Assembly: GCA_964023275.1 (NCBI GenBank)
Contig: OZ029914.1
Coordinates: 14,490,341-14,554,340, forward strand
Length of the DNA stretch: 64,000 nt
Direction: 5' to 3'
DNA from: Norana najaformis
Lineage: Eukaryota; Annelida; Clitellata; Crassiclitellata; Hormogastridae
How positions within the stretch are numbered: position 1 is the first letter of the stretch; each line of letters starts with the position of its first letter. Position numbers and translations under genes: made by a program. The notes below the pieces were generated by a model. The model searched no databases. It was not told the DNA's origin and saw only the letters and a program-made list of their open reading frames with translations. Below are positions 10,749-21,565 of this stretch, piece after piece.

Positions 10749-13630
10749 GTCGATGACCAGAAGCTTTAGTGACATTTATTCAGAAGAACAACTATCCTCG
10801 ATTACTTTTAACATCTAAACTTTGGAATAAGAAATATATTCTGACTTTTCAGTTGACTTAGCATCAGTTTGACCATCTTAATCTGCGTCAAATTATAGCT
10901 GCAACAGTTAAAAACTTGGTTCACCCATGTTCTTTGGTGTATAGTTGGTCCGCAGAAACTGGTGGCCCATCAAATGCGGCTCTCAAAGAAGAGGATTTTG
11001 CTCATTCCGACATGACATATAGCGCCACGAACGCATAAATCTTCATGTGTAAATCCTTAGACACACTTTCAGAAACGATTCAGAGAAGGATTTTCAGACA
11101 TATTTCACGTTGCGAATCTACACGTAGGCAAGACTGCATAATGGCACTCCGAGCTATGACATCCGGTCAGGTGACCTAGCCTCACTTGGACAGGGATCGC
11201 AAAACCCGACCTCCGAACAAAATCAGATAATTTATGCATAACTTTTGAGTTACTCTAAACCTCGAACAGCAGCTTTTTCTTAACTCCGCTCACCATTGTT
11301 ATCTGCTTCGGCCTACTAATCCTGGAATCTGATCCTTCCTGTTTACCGATTTTGTTTTGACTGAGCTCCTGTAAATGAGCTGGTTCCCATTACTGTAGAA
11401 CTCCCTAGTTTACGATTACGATGCTAATCTAGTGTAATCTAATGACTTCTGTAGCGCTGTTAACATAAATAAGTCTAGGCCTATATTGAAACATATTTAC
11501 CCGGAATCAACGTCGAGTATTCCTGATGTTTGCCTTAGTGATTTTTCATTGATTATATGAACTAAATAGACGGTTTTCCTCGGTTTTGGTCTTTGAAAAT
11601 ATAGCTCTATTATGTAGACCCAGCAGAGTAGGCCTACGCCCAGGGTCGTTTCAAGGTCGTCGTAGGCCCTAGGCGCTCTCGCATTTGTAGGCCCCAACTG
11701 CCAACTCTGCATCAGAGCTAAACACATTCTTATCAAAAATTATCTGCGGCCAGCGATGGGACAAGAATGACTATCTTCCCTTGCACTACTTTCAGTCGAA
11801 AACGACTTAATGCGGGAAATGACATTTGAGGACATTTTATGTGATTTTGCTAATGCAAAGAGCTGCAAAGTTAACATAATGTAGCATAGCTTAACTTAAA
11901 TTGTTTCAGTACAACCTTTAAGGTTATTAAATTTGTATTTCCTTTTTCTATTTTCGGGTCAAATTTTTCGGGCCAGTGCCTACTGTGCCTAATGGATAAG
12001 ACGGCCCTGCCTACGCCACTGTAATATTGCGATTATACGATTGGTGGAAAGCGAAAGCTGAAGAATAAGACGACTCTAGAGCAGTTACAGCGCAATTAAA
12101 GCTATTACACGTAGTTTAAACCTGGTGTAACACGCAGACCGGTACTTACCACAAAATTCTGATTCGGGTTGTGTCCGTATAAAAGTTAAAACAATGAAAT
12201 AACTGAAAATTCCAACCATTAAACGCGTACAGAAGTAAAATCGATCAGCCTATATCAATATGCGCGTTAGCCAAGATGCACACTTCAAAATCAATAATGT
12301 AGGCCTAAAGTAGCCTGATTATGCATATTATTCATGCATTTTGGCCTAGACTACCACAAGTTACAGGCAATCTTGGCTGCTGGCCTGGTTAGCTGTATTG
12401 GCTAAAGCGTATGTCATGGCGCCTTTGTGCGTGAGGATGCCGGCTGCATATCGACAGTGGCTATGTTGCAGTGATTTTAATCTCAGGCTAGCACGGTTGG
12501 CACGGGAACCTTAAGTGTCGTGGCGCCCATTCAAACGGGAAACGGTGCTAAAGGATCTCATCCGATTAATTCACTGAAAAATGACCAAGGTCGACGCCAT
12601 AGGGTCGCTATAGAAAAACGTGTGCATTTACATCTGTTATATGTAAGTAATAGCTAGCTTATATGATGCCCAAAATTGTCCGAATGCGTGTGCGTGCGTA
12701 AGTGCGTGCGCGCGCGAGTGCGTATGTGTGTGTGTCTCTCTCTCTGTCTGTCTGTGTGTGTGTGTTGGCTCTGTAGAGACATCTGGGATAGATAATTTCA
12801 GTATTCTACTTTTTTATCTATAGGGCTATCGAAGTGACATCGAAATTCATTGAGTCTGACCGAGTATCATGGACATTGATCTGTTCGTGTTGTTTTATTT
12901 AGGTCAAGTGAAATAAGTCGGCTTTTCTGACACAGCCTTAGTGTGGCGATGACAAATAGCGAAAAGGTTTACATTACATTACATGGCATAAATGAAGTCA
13001 TTAAATTAGCAAGTCACATGGGTGCGCCACATGGAGTTGTAATGCGTCATCGAGAGTAGCTTCTAATCTAACAACTAATCTGGGGTGCAGAAAGAACTGT
13101 CTTGGCTTTCGTTTGATGTTCTTTAAATGCAAATATTTGCAGTTTATTTTTCTTAGAATAATTGTAGGGTTTTCAGTTCCAAAAAGCATGACAGAGCTTT
13201 AGACTGCTTGATAGGATTGGTTTGTGTGGTCGGGCAGCGGTGTGTATTAGGTTCTTTAAGGTTTGCGTCTATGTTTAGAAAAATTTAGGTAGCGCCATAT
13301 ATTCAGTGGCAGTGAATGTAGGGATTAAGTCACTGTATTTTTGTTTAAGCATTTAAGATTACTCGCTTCCTGCTTCGGAATACTCTGTGGCATCCTTCGT
13401 TAAAGTCGGTATCTCGCTTGACCATCACTATCTTGAATGCCCGCTATTGTATACAATTAAAATGAGTCGAACCCGTTCACTTCGATCTGGGACCACACCC
13501 ATTATTTTTAAACGACGCATCGCATTGCTTGTTGTAACAAGTTTGAAGTGTTTTTTCGATGTTGATATCATGTTCTTGGTGCTATAAAAGTTAGATTAGA
13601 GTCAGTTTGAAAAGTTTTAATTGTTATTTG
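10749..13630. other. Non-coding region between gene B and the JARID2-like gene
   Basis: It holds a short element with the common core at about 11325-11430 and a (GT)n/(CT)n microsatellite near 12690-12770. A segment at 11615-12045 recurs in deleted form at 25788-25830. No gene was recognised. The 1-kb part nearest 13630 may include a promoter or 5' non-coding exon. Confidence 0.35.
12690..12770 (+). repeat. Dinucleotide microsatellite (GT/GC then CT then GT)
   Basis: Runs of GTGCGTGCG, GTGTGTGTG, CTCTCTCTC and GTCTGTCTG in sequence; simple repeat by inspection. Confidence 0.7.
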
Positions 13631-13633
13631 CAG

Positions 13634-15105
13634 TGAGGATGAAAGTTAATGATGGGGAGTCTGGTAGCGGCCAAGAATCAAAACCATCAGCCAATTTTTG
13701 TGATGCATACCTGTCCTACCTGAGCAAGAATTCTGCAAGGCTGCCTTCTGCCACGCCAACCAGTGCTAGCAAACCTTCCTCGGGTTCCACAGAAGGAAAT
13801 GGAGTTCTTCGATTAGGCTCAAGTTGTAGTCCTGGGTCAAAGTGGACGTTCTATAACAGGTCAAGTCCTCAGTCAATAGATCTCAAGCTTGGGGGAGCAC
13901 ATGTGAGGAAAAGCAGCGACCGGTTTGCAGCTAGGGAATTAATTGGAGGCAGGGGAATATTAAGTAAAGCCAGCGATAAGCAAATTATAGGCAAAGAACA
14001 GTTGTGTGTGCAAATTGAACAGCTCGATATTAGAAGAAAAGAATTTAACATAAACGGTAAACGAATTCTAACTGGAAGGAAACAGTTAAATGTAGACAGA
14101 GAAGGCTCAAAGCAAGATGGAAAACAGTTAACTGTAGGTCAGAAGCAGCTCAAAGTCAGCGTTGAACTGATAAACTTAAATGACTCGTTTGTAAAAGTAG
14201 ACGGTGAAGTTATCAAAGTACACACAGACCAGTTGCAGATGAGTGAAAATTTGAAGGCTGATGGGTCTGTATCGAAAGCAAGACCGAACCAAGAAGAGGA
14301 CCAATCCAAAGAATTATCTTTAAACCAAACATCCATCTGCCAGACCTCCTTAAACCTGATCTCTTTTCTACCATCTTTGAACCTACAGCCGTCGAGCCAG
14401 TCATCTGTAAACCAGACATCTTCAGCAGCAGCAGCAGTTTGTGCTGAAAAAGATGCAGGGGTTAGAACACAGCCTTCCAATCTTCCGGCTAAAACTCAGT
14501 CTTTCTATTTGGGTAAAAATTTTTGTGAAACGATAGATACATCAGATGTATCAAAAGATGAGGAACAACTGATGGCAGGTAACAAAGATTCAGACAATTT
14601 GCAGGCATCTTCAGATGCTGACAAAACCCAAGTAATTTGTGAAGAATCTGCACATTGTTCCTTGGATCTTTCTGAATGCTTGCAGGTTCAAGGTAATGAG
14701 ACTTGCATTGAACTTAGCGATGATGACAGAGGCTACAGCGAAGTTAAAGAAACCGGGGAAAATGTACCCAAAGCAGACCCTCGAGAAAACATGCCATTTA
14801 ATGGGGTTGATGCAGGATGTATTCGTTCAATCTCCACTATTGGTGTTAAACTACCTGGAAGGTTAACTGATGCTGGAGTTAAATTACCAGGAAGGTTAAC
14901 TGATGCTGGAGTTAAACTACCTGGAAGGTTTACTGAGGGAGGTGAACGATCGAAGTTTTCGCGTCGTTCTTTGAGAAACAGTTATAAGAACTCCTGGAGG
15001 AAGAAGATTGTTAAGAAGCACCTAGTCAGTGAGAAGCTTAAAACACAAGCAACGCGACTTCTGAATGCAGAACGTCCAAAAAGAAATGTCGTTGCCAAGA
15101 AAACC
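13634..15105 (+). CDS. JARID2-like exon 1 (large)
   Basis: The acceptor ATTTGCAG precedes GTGAGG-ATG, and the exon stays open for 489 codons to an ACC|GTAAGT donor (phase 0). The last 60 residues are strongly basic (SRRSLRNSYKNSWRKKIVKK) and end in RPKRNVVAKKT. Residues near 410-440 repeat AGVKLPGRLTD. An upstream non-coding exon is implied by the acceptor. Confidence 0.65.
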
Positions 15106-16426
15106 GTAAGTAATTCTTGAACTTGCCCATGGTTTTGATAATACATACATGTTATATTGGTCAATTTGATGCAATATATAGGCATTTAAAAAGGCGGTAC
15201 TCTGGGGACGGCTTTGGGGTTAAATTTGACTTAGTCTTTACTGTTTTATAATTTTGTGCTGTTTCTGATGCCAGGTATGTTAAGGTAGGACCACATTGAC
15301 AGTTTTCAGTGATCTGATTAAGTGACGGTATTCATAATTTTCCAAGTACAGCATGAAAGCTTTGCTGTGGTTGATCAGTTGTTCTGGAAGATCAGCGTCA
15401 TCTTGTGTGGCATGCTGCTGTATAGAGCATTGCCATTTCCGTAATGTATAGCCAGTAGTCTCAATTATATACTTGTCTCCAGACCATATGTAACCTGAAG
15501 TTCAGTGGGTGCAGGTCAGCTTCCACTGTTCTTGTCCACGAATGGTGAGGGCGTCTGACAGGTCTCTTCTGGCCTCTTGGAGGGTCAGAAATCATTGCTT
15601 GCAAGGCCCTGGCATGGTCCTGGTCACCTTTCACACCGCTTGATGTGTCCAAACAGCCAGAGCATCGTTGTTTGAATGATCTCTGACACTGGACTTGCGT
15701 CGTTTGGCAATATATCTCTGCCTTGGTGACTTGTGCTGGAAGAGGATACCAAATAATATATAGTGAGAATTTCCAAACATTTACCTGCCTTTGTCCAACC
15801 AGCCATTAAAACCGTTTTGTATCATTTTATTTGATTTTGCATTGGATTTTAGGATGGGGCTAGCATAGGTTTGTCCAGACGTGAAGAGGTTGAACTGACG
15901 AGGGCCTTATATGCATCTTTGCAAACACAGAAACAGAAGAACAAGCCACCGGTTACTACGGCAGCAAATGCCAACGAGGATGATGTCACTGAAACCTCTC
16001 ATGATGGTAAATGGCTCATCACATTTAGGAGTTATTAGAGAAACAAGCGGGAAATTAAGCGTTTTGCTATGGAGTAATTTTGGATGACATTTGTGACTTG
16101 ATTTAAATCTTCAGTTGACCTACAGTTTCATTCTTTTATCCAAAAATGGTCTACTTGGAAGTTGGTTTCAAGGTTGAACAACCTTTCATGCAAGACCACA
16201 GGAATCTGATAACACTAAAACATTTTACTCTCCCAACTGCATCATAAGACCTAAGTGATTGACTGATCTCAGAATATCCGTGCTTAAGTTAGTTAATGAA
16301 ATGGATATTGTTGTATGATGAAATAGGAATTTTTTTAAAAACAGGTGCAAGTCAGGCTTCGTCTTTGTTTGGAAGATCGAATTCATATCCCTGTGAGAAT
16401 GAAGGTTTCTTTAGCAGCAGCAGCAG
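13639..16426 (+). CDS. JARID2: JARID2-like protein, N-terminal part (three exons)
   Basis: Exons 13634-15105 (ATG at 13639), 15853-16006 and 16345-16426 join in phases 0 and 1 and end in phase 2. Across the first junction the protein reads ERPKRNVVAKKT then DGASIGLSRREEVELTRALY and ASLQ. This matches the start of vertebrate JARID2 as I recall it: an ERPKRN-hydrophobic-x-KK motif, a Glu-rich linker and an LYxSL motif. JARID2 is a non-catalytic Jumonji cofactor of PRC2 in the nucleus. The first exon adds 478 residues before this motif. They hold a Gly-Lys-Gln-Leu-like internal repeat (about residues 110-210), a Ser/Gln-rich part and an 11-residue repeat. ARID and JmjC exons are absent from the window, so the gene is truncated or partial here. 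Confidence 0.5.
14845..14940 (+). repeat. 33-bp in-frame tandem repeat, about 2.8 copies
   Basis: It encodes GVKLPGRLTDA three times, the last diverging to GRFTEGG. Copies differ by a few silent bases (TTACCAGG versus CTACCTGG), so selection on the peptide is possible. Confidence 0.8.
15853..16006 (+). CDS. JARID2-like exon 2
   Basis: Acceptor GGATTTTAG, 154 nt, donor GTAAAT, phase 0 to 1. It encodes the LSRREEVELTRALYASLQ segment that resembles the second coding exon of vertebrate JARID2, then a Lys/Gln and acidic stretch. The conserved intron position just after RPKRN-KK supports the assignment. Confidence 0.55.
16345..16426 (+). CDS. JARID2-like exon 3 (probable)
   Basis: Acceptor AAAAACAG, phase 1, reads GASQASSLFGRSNSYPCENE then FFSSSS, and ends in phase 2 at AGCAG|GTCAGG within a short AGC repeat. 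It is open and phase-compatible with exon 2, but has no homology that I recognise. Confidence 0.4.
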
Positions 16427-17105
16427 GTCAGGCTGCATTCCACGTCTTTGACAATGTAGATTTACCATGAGGTTGATTAGGTTTCATATGCCCTGCTCAC
16501 ATCTTAAACGTCCTCCTGTCTTTCAGTAATCATCTAAAGCAAAGATAATTACTGAAAGACAGGATGTTTATTCGCATAAACTGTTCCAAACAGATTTAGC
16601 CGGATGAACATAATGGGCTAATCAAATCTCGTGACTCGTGTAGTGCCATCATCATGATGGTAGATTCATCTTGTCTTTTGTTTAATAGCTTTATCTAAAG
16701 ATGAGTGATCCTCTCATCTGTGTAAATTGGCGCAATGCTTGCCAGAAATTCAGAAATTAGGATTTTTAGATGGTTTGTAGCTGGTAAGATATGAAGATTA
16801 AAACAGATTTGTATAACCTTCTTTGTTTTCTTCATGATATGTGATGTACCCTGTACTTCTGGAGCATTGCAAGTGTCCAGCTAACTGTTTGATAGATGTG
16901 GTCATGAAAAACTTGTTGGTAATGTATTTCTCTGGACCACTTGAAAGGAAAGCATGGGGTGGGTGACTAACTGGTTTGATGCAACCTTTTTGCCCCACTG
17001 ATTTGTCTTTTTCTTTGATTACCTTGACTATTACATTTGCCAAATTACATATGTGGTGAAATGATTAAATTGTAATCTTTTTTCCTTTTTTTTCAGTTTA
17101 ACTTT

Positions 17106-18180
17106 AACCCGATGACTCATTGGCATTCCATTACAAGCGCGCCTGAAACATGCTGAATCATCAGCTGAAGAATCACGCACACAGACGCGCTAATACTAGA
17201 TTTTGCATTCCATGTTAGATTACAGTCCTGGAAACGGGTAGTGATCAGATAACTAGAAAAGCCATAATCATTAGCGGTGACTTTTCTAGTTATCTGCGCA
17301 TTGTTTAGGGAAAGGCCTATTACTGATAGACTGTAGGCCTAGTTCATTTGTGAGGTAGGCATACGTAAAAGACGATAGACTAAGTGTCTACTGTCTAATA
17401 ATTATGTGATTAGACTTGGTTTATAGGAATATTGCTTTAAGCATTTTGCTTTAATTCGACTGTTGACCAATGATTATAAGCGGAAAGGATTTATTTAACA
17501 AACTAGTGAGGTAGGCATACGTAAAAGGCAATATACTAAGTGACTACTGTCGAGTAACTAAGTGACGAGACTTGGCTGCAATGCATACAACCTTTTGGTT
17601 ATATTATATAATGCTTTCCCCGATGGTGATGCATTCATAAGCCTGATGCAGATGTAGTTTCTACTGAATCAAATGTTTCACAATTATGTCGTAAGCAGAA
17701 CTGCATGCGTTCAGCGCAAACAAGCCGCAGTGCGATAAAATCAGACCAAGGCTTCCGCGCTACGTTATCGCCACCAATTGGTTTAATCCATCGTATTGCT
17801 GCAGTTTTATATTATTATTGCATGGAATTATGTAAAAATTACTATATATTACACTATATTGTGTTATATTATAATAAATTAATAGGCCTATTAATATATA
17901 TGATTGTTGTCTATACAAATATATCCTTTGATGAGTGGTGCGTGATCCGGCTGTATGCATGTATGTGCTGATAAACGCCTGCGCTATCTGGTGAATAATA
18001 TGAGAACTAAAATGTTGTTTAGAACGTGCCTGCTAATTTAAATTTAAACTTAAGCAATGTCCTGAACGACTGGAGGTTCCTATGACTATCAGCAGTTTGT
18101 TTACTAACTTTAAACTTAAAAAGCAGAGTGATAAGGAAAGGGAAAGAGAGCAATTTATTTAAATCTGTTGCTTTCATCAG
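17106..18180. mobile_element. 1.1-kb duplicated element, copy 1
   Basis: It is almost identical to 35870-36978. I saw one substitution (17226) and a 34-bp gap. Both copies begin AACCCGATGACTCATTGG and end GCTTTCATCAG, with unrelated flanks. It contains a 16-bp perfect hairpin (17246-17261 and 17281-17296) and two diverged direct repeats starting GTGAGGTAGGCATACGTAAAA (about 17350 and 17507). No transposase, terminal inverted repeat or target duplication was found, so it may be a non-autonomous element or a recent segmental copy. Confidence 0.6.
17246..17296. repeat. Perfect 16-bp hairpin inside the 1.1-kb element
   Basis: CAGATAACTAGAAAAG pairs with CTTTTCTAGTTATCTG across a 19-nt loop. It is conserved exactly in copy 2 at 36010-36060. 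Confidence 0.85.
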
Positions 18181-18247
18181 CTCAAATATTCCGATTGAGG
18201 TACCCTAGCTTTTATTCTCGTCACGATTCATGTAATTTGTCTGTTAG

Positions 18248-18496
18248 ATGCCTTGGGTAAAACCACAAAACTTAACAGAACTGTACATGAAAATTTTAAT
18301 TTTTCTGTCAACTCTGGTAGTAGTCAGTGATGCAGTTATTCGTGGAACTTCGATAACGACACTGTTGACTGGCTAGAATCTCATGATCAGGTCAAAGAGC
18401 TGAAAAGACCAGGACGTTACATATGTGAAGCTACCTGTATAATCAGGAATAAAAATTGCACCTTTACGCCCATGACAGTTAATGTAATGCCTCTAG
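18248..18496 (+). pseudogene. Gene C Ig-domain exon with in-frame TGA
   Basis: Acceptor TTGTCTGTTAG, donor GTAAGA, phase 1 to 1, 249 nt. The frame gives CSYSW ... VDWLES ... GRYICEA, the core Cys, Trp and Tyr-x-Cys of a short Ig fold, and ends TVNVMPLG. TGA at 18328 interrupts it. In the neighbouring frame, an ATG at 18289 opens a leader-like MKILIFLSTLVVVSDAV that overlaps the stop. Confidence 0.55.
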
Positions 18497-20251
18497 GTAA
18501 GACGATTCAGGTGATTTGTCGTACTCATATTTTATAAATTTCAGTTATCATACGCAGAATTTAGATTAAAACCCTTTCAGTATCATTTATTCGTGTATGA
18601 TGTTGTCATTGTTGTTATTGACCTGATTGCGGCTTGGCTTTTGTGCGCCATCGGTTGATGCCTTGTGCATTAGACACCGGCGCATTAGAATTTTATAATT
18701 AGAAATTATTAATTGAAATACAGGCTATTCCTGATAATCATCAGAGGCGTTCACAAGTTGGAGCCAAGAGGCAGATGCACCTCTGGATTTCGAATCCACA
18801 TATTTGAAAATTCTTATCCTTCTAACTTTGTCAGCGACTGTATGCGTAACTGAAAAGGTCGTTCAGTTTAATGAGTGAAACGTTTAACGTGTGAAACCAT
18901 GGTTTTGAGATCAACTGTGGCAGATTACCGATTATCTGAATTGCGTGCGATGAGTGCACATCGAGCAATGAATGTACATCGAGTGCAAGTAAATCAGAAC
19001 AAAGCTGACTAAATTTATGAGAAATGCTATTGATAAATTTCGCAAGAATCGCCGGTCCTACAGTTTTTGTTTAGATGGATGTAAAATAAATTCCTTTGTT
19101 ACAGTCATAATTGATCTAATTTCAGATATTTTGCTAACATAGTAGGCCTATGTATATATTGTTGCATAAGCTTATTAGTCTTTTTATCAGTTTATTGTTT
19201 GATATACTTTGCATATGGTATTGTGAGAAAATTGATACACTGACGGTCTGCTTTCCTCTGAAAATACTTTCATACCCATGACCTTTGCGCGACATGATTT
19301 TATCCTTTCTCGCTGTAAAATTTCATAGATATCAACATGTTTGGGTTGCGACAGTGGAAAATCTGGCACGATTATTTTGGTTACTATAACGTGGCATATT
19401 CTATCGATGTTGTCATATTAAGGTGCAGTTTAGAATGTTTGTTTTATGTTACTGGTTATGGTAGGATATATATCGCAATAGGTGCTATCATTGTAGTTGA
19501 AATTTGTGTTACTGCAATTATTAAAATCACAATCTTCTTCATTCGGTGCAAGAGTAAGATTGTGGGGTTTCTGTCGCTTTATTTATGATCATGCATCCTA
19601 ACATCTGGTCATCTAGACAAGATAAATAGATACACAATCGTAATTGCTACATATTGCCACTTACGCTTCCGTTCCATGGATTCATGATTATGAGTACTCT
19701 ACTACATAACTCCTCATTTTGGTTAGAGTGTTTGAATTCAGAATGTACATGTACGAAGTTAACGGCAAGTATTACCTTGTAACAAGACTAGTTCTCGTAT
19801 TTGCCTAGACTGTCACATACAGCAATAATAGCATATCGTGGATTATTGTGCTGGACATCTGTATCACGTAGTTTAATAACCTCTCAAAAGGTTGAGTTTG
19901 ATGTTGACGTGAGGATGTTGAGGTCAATCTGTTGATGGTTTGCCGAGCTTATGCTTCAGCTTCTACCAAACTATTCATCAACTCGTGGACAACGCTTCTG
20001 AGGTATTTCCCATTTATTAGCAGTTCAGTATTTTTTTTGAAAGTGAATAGCACTATGAACTGGATACGCAATTTGGTACAAATTTATATGCTTTGCTATT
20101 CATAGATTCTTCGAATAGACAAGATCCACCAGAAGCGCAGCCAATGTCTTCCAATGCTGAAGATACTGGAGATAAAGCAAAACTTATTAAAAATGCAGTG
20201 AAGTTATTGCAAATACGACGTATATTGGTATTAACTGCAGAATGTTGTTAA
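18248..20251 (+). CDS. Gene C: Ig-type transmembrane protein, probably a pseudogene or misassembled
   Basis: Three phase-1 exons are seen: an Ig-like domain (18248-18496), a transmembrane helix (19434-19553) and a short tail (20106-20251, TAA). The Ig exon carries an in-frame TGA at 18328-18330, one codon before its first core cysteine. No signal-peptide exon was found upstream, where the 1.1-kb element sits. The tail has no tyrosine, unlike gene B. It may be a decayed receptor paralogue of A and B, or an active gene with a sequencing error or recoded stop. Confidence 0.5.
19434..19553 (+). CDS. Gene C transmembrane exon
   Basis: Acceptor GCAGTTTAG, 120 nt, donor GTAAGA, phase 1 to 1. The hydrophobic run IYIAIGAIIVVEICVTAIIK continues ITIFFIRCK, giving a single membrane pass followed by basic residues. 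Confidence 0.5.
20106..20251 (+). CDS. Gene C cytoplasmic tail exon
   Basis: Acceptor CTATTCATAG in phase 1, then 48 codons to TAA: an acidic Ser/Pro-rich start (SSNRQDPPEAQP) and a basic-hydrophobic end. There is no tyrosine and no signalling motif. Confidence 0.45.
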
Positions 20252-20339
20252 TGTGTATGATCACAAATGTATGCTGTTTTGAAAAATCTAATCTGAACAA
20301 AAGTACATTTGCAAGTTACTCCATATAAAATAGCATCCC

Positions 20340-20832
20340 AGAACCGAATCTCACCATGCATGTCTGTCGGCTTGAATTCCCATGCTTAACAACTGCAAAG
20401 TAAAAAACAGAACAGTTAATAATCAGCTCAATTATCTTCTCTCTTAGTCCTACAGTTGTCGCGTGTGTTATCGGAACGGTAGTTCTGATTTTCTTGATAC
20501 CTGTAGTAAAAGTTTTTGTTAATCTAAATAACTACCGCTTATGGCTCTATTTTGTAGTTTTGCCGGAATTTAATTGGCCGTTACTCATATACTTGTGCGT
20601 TTACCTTAAAGATATCGGAATAGAAGCTTCAATGTGGGATTTTATACAGATTAGCTTCCTAATTCAATTCTTCAATCGTCGCAACAATATGCACATCCGA
20701 ATGGCGTGGCTAACATCACACAACGTAAACATAGTAGCTTTTACACTATATTATTTCTGCGTTTATTATGCGCCACTATCTAATGACTTAGCATCAATCG
20801 ATGTGCTGAGCAGTTGTGAGTGTAGGATTTAA
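20340..20832. pseudogene. Kappa exon 1 remnant (minus) beside a hydrophobic reading frame (plus)
   Basis: 20340-20447 on the minus strand resembles exon 1 of the kappa gene near 50560 (AGAAGATAATTGAGCT and CTGTTCTGTTTTTTACTTTG), but it lacks an intact ATG and frame. On the plus strand, 20449-20832 is open and hydrophobic (VVACVIGTVVLIFLIPVVK). It could be a stray receptor membrane exon, but its splice phase does not match. Confidence 0.3.
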
Positions 20833-20834
20833 GG

Positions 20835-20927
20835 TCCCAACTCACTAAATGTCTCAGAGGACGCTCAAACGCGTCCTCTCAGCGTTACAAGCTGAGGGCT
20901 CTGTTAACCAATCGGCTACCATGCCAC
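20835..20927 (-). ncRNA. tRNA-like sequence (tRNA pseudogene or SINE head)
   Basis: On the minus strand TAGCCGATTGG resembles box A. A 6-bp anticodon-type stem CTCAGC/GCTGAG encloses the 7-nt loop TTGTAAC, with U33 and A37 in place and anticodon GTA (Tyr). GGACGC/GCGTCC forms a T-arm-like hairpin. The acceptor stem does not pair and the variable region is too short, so it is not a working tRNA. Confidence 0.4.
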
Positions 20928-21295
20928 ACCGATGAGATCTGCACTGTCTGTGAAGTTTCTAAGGAATTGTCGCATTTTAAAGACATGTCTGCGTTTGTTA
21001 AGGCGAAAGGCAGACAGAGAAAATGATTGTTAAAAATGATTAAACTATGAGTGTGATAAGGACCAGGTAATCGTAGTTCGTTGGCTAAATCATCTGCATT
21101 CCAGCCCATGGGCAGAGGATCAGTTGTCCATAACTCTGGATACTAATATAGGTGTAGAGTAACCCTTCGGCAGCGACTCTTCCTTTGAGGGCTTCCTTCA
21201 GGTTCTTCGATTCGACCTCAGAGAAAGGCTCTGGGCCACGAAAATGGGCGGAACGTGGGTCGTCTGTTGTACCGGCGCCTGCGCAGTAATGGAAG

Positions 21296-21565
21296 GTACG
21301 GTAAGGCAAGGTAGGTCAAGATAAGGTAAAGTAAGGTTACCTTAGCTAAGATAAGTCAGGGCAAAGCAAAGTAAGAAAATAACGTCAGATAAAGTAACGG
21401 AAGGTAGTGTAATGTAATATGAGGTATGATAAGGAAAGGAAACATGAACTAAGGTAAGGTAGAGCAAAGTAAAGCAAGATATGATAAGATCCTATAATAT
21501 AGAAACGTAAAGATGAGCTAAGTCAAGGTAATGTTAGGTAAGCTGAGTATTAGGAAACCTGAAGT
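21296..21565 (+). repeat. Degenerate AAGGT/AAGTA pentamer-type repeat
   Basis: About 270 bp made mostly of GGTAAGGT-, AAAGTA- and CAAGGT-like words (for example GGTACGGTAAGGCAAGGTAG). The composition is strongly purine plus T, with almost no C on the plus strand. Confidence 0.65.

Noticed and set aside
14139-14480. 113-codon minus frame inside the JARID2-like exon
   Set aside because: It is antisense to a continuous 489-codon frame with proper splice sites and homology.
17705-17971. 88-codon frame repeated exactly at 36503-36769
   Set aside because: Both copies are identical because the whole 1.1-kb element is identical, so conservation says nothing about coding. The translation has no recognisable features.
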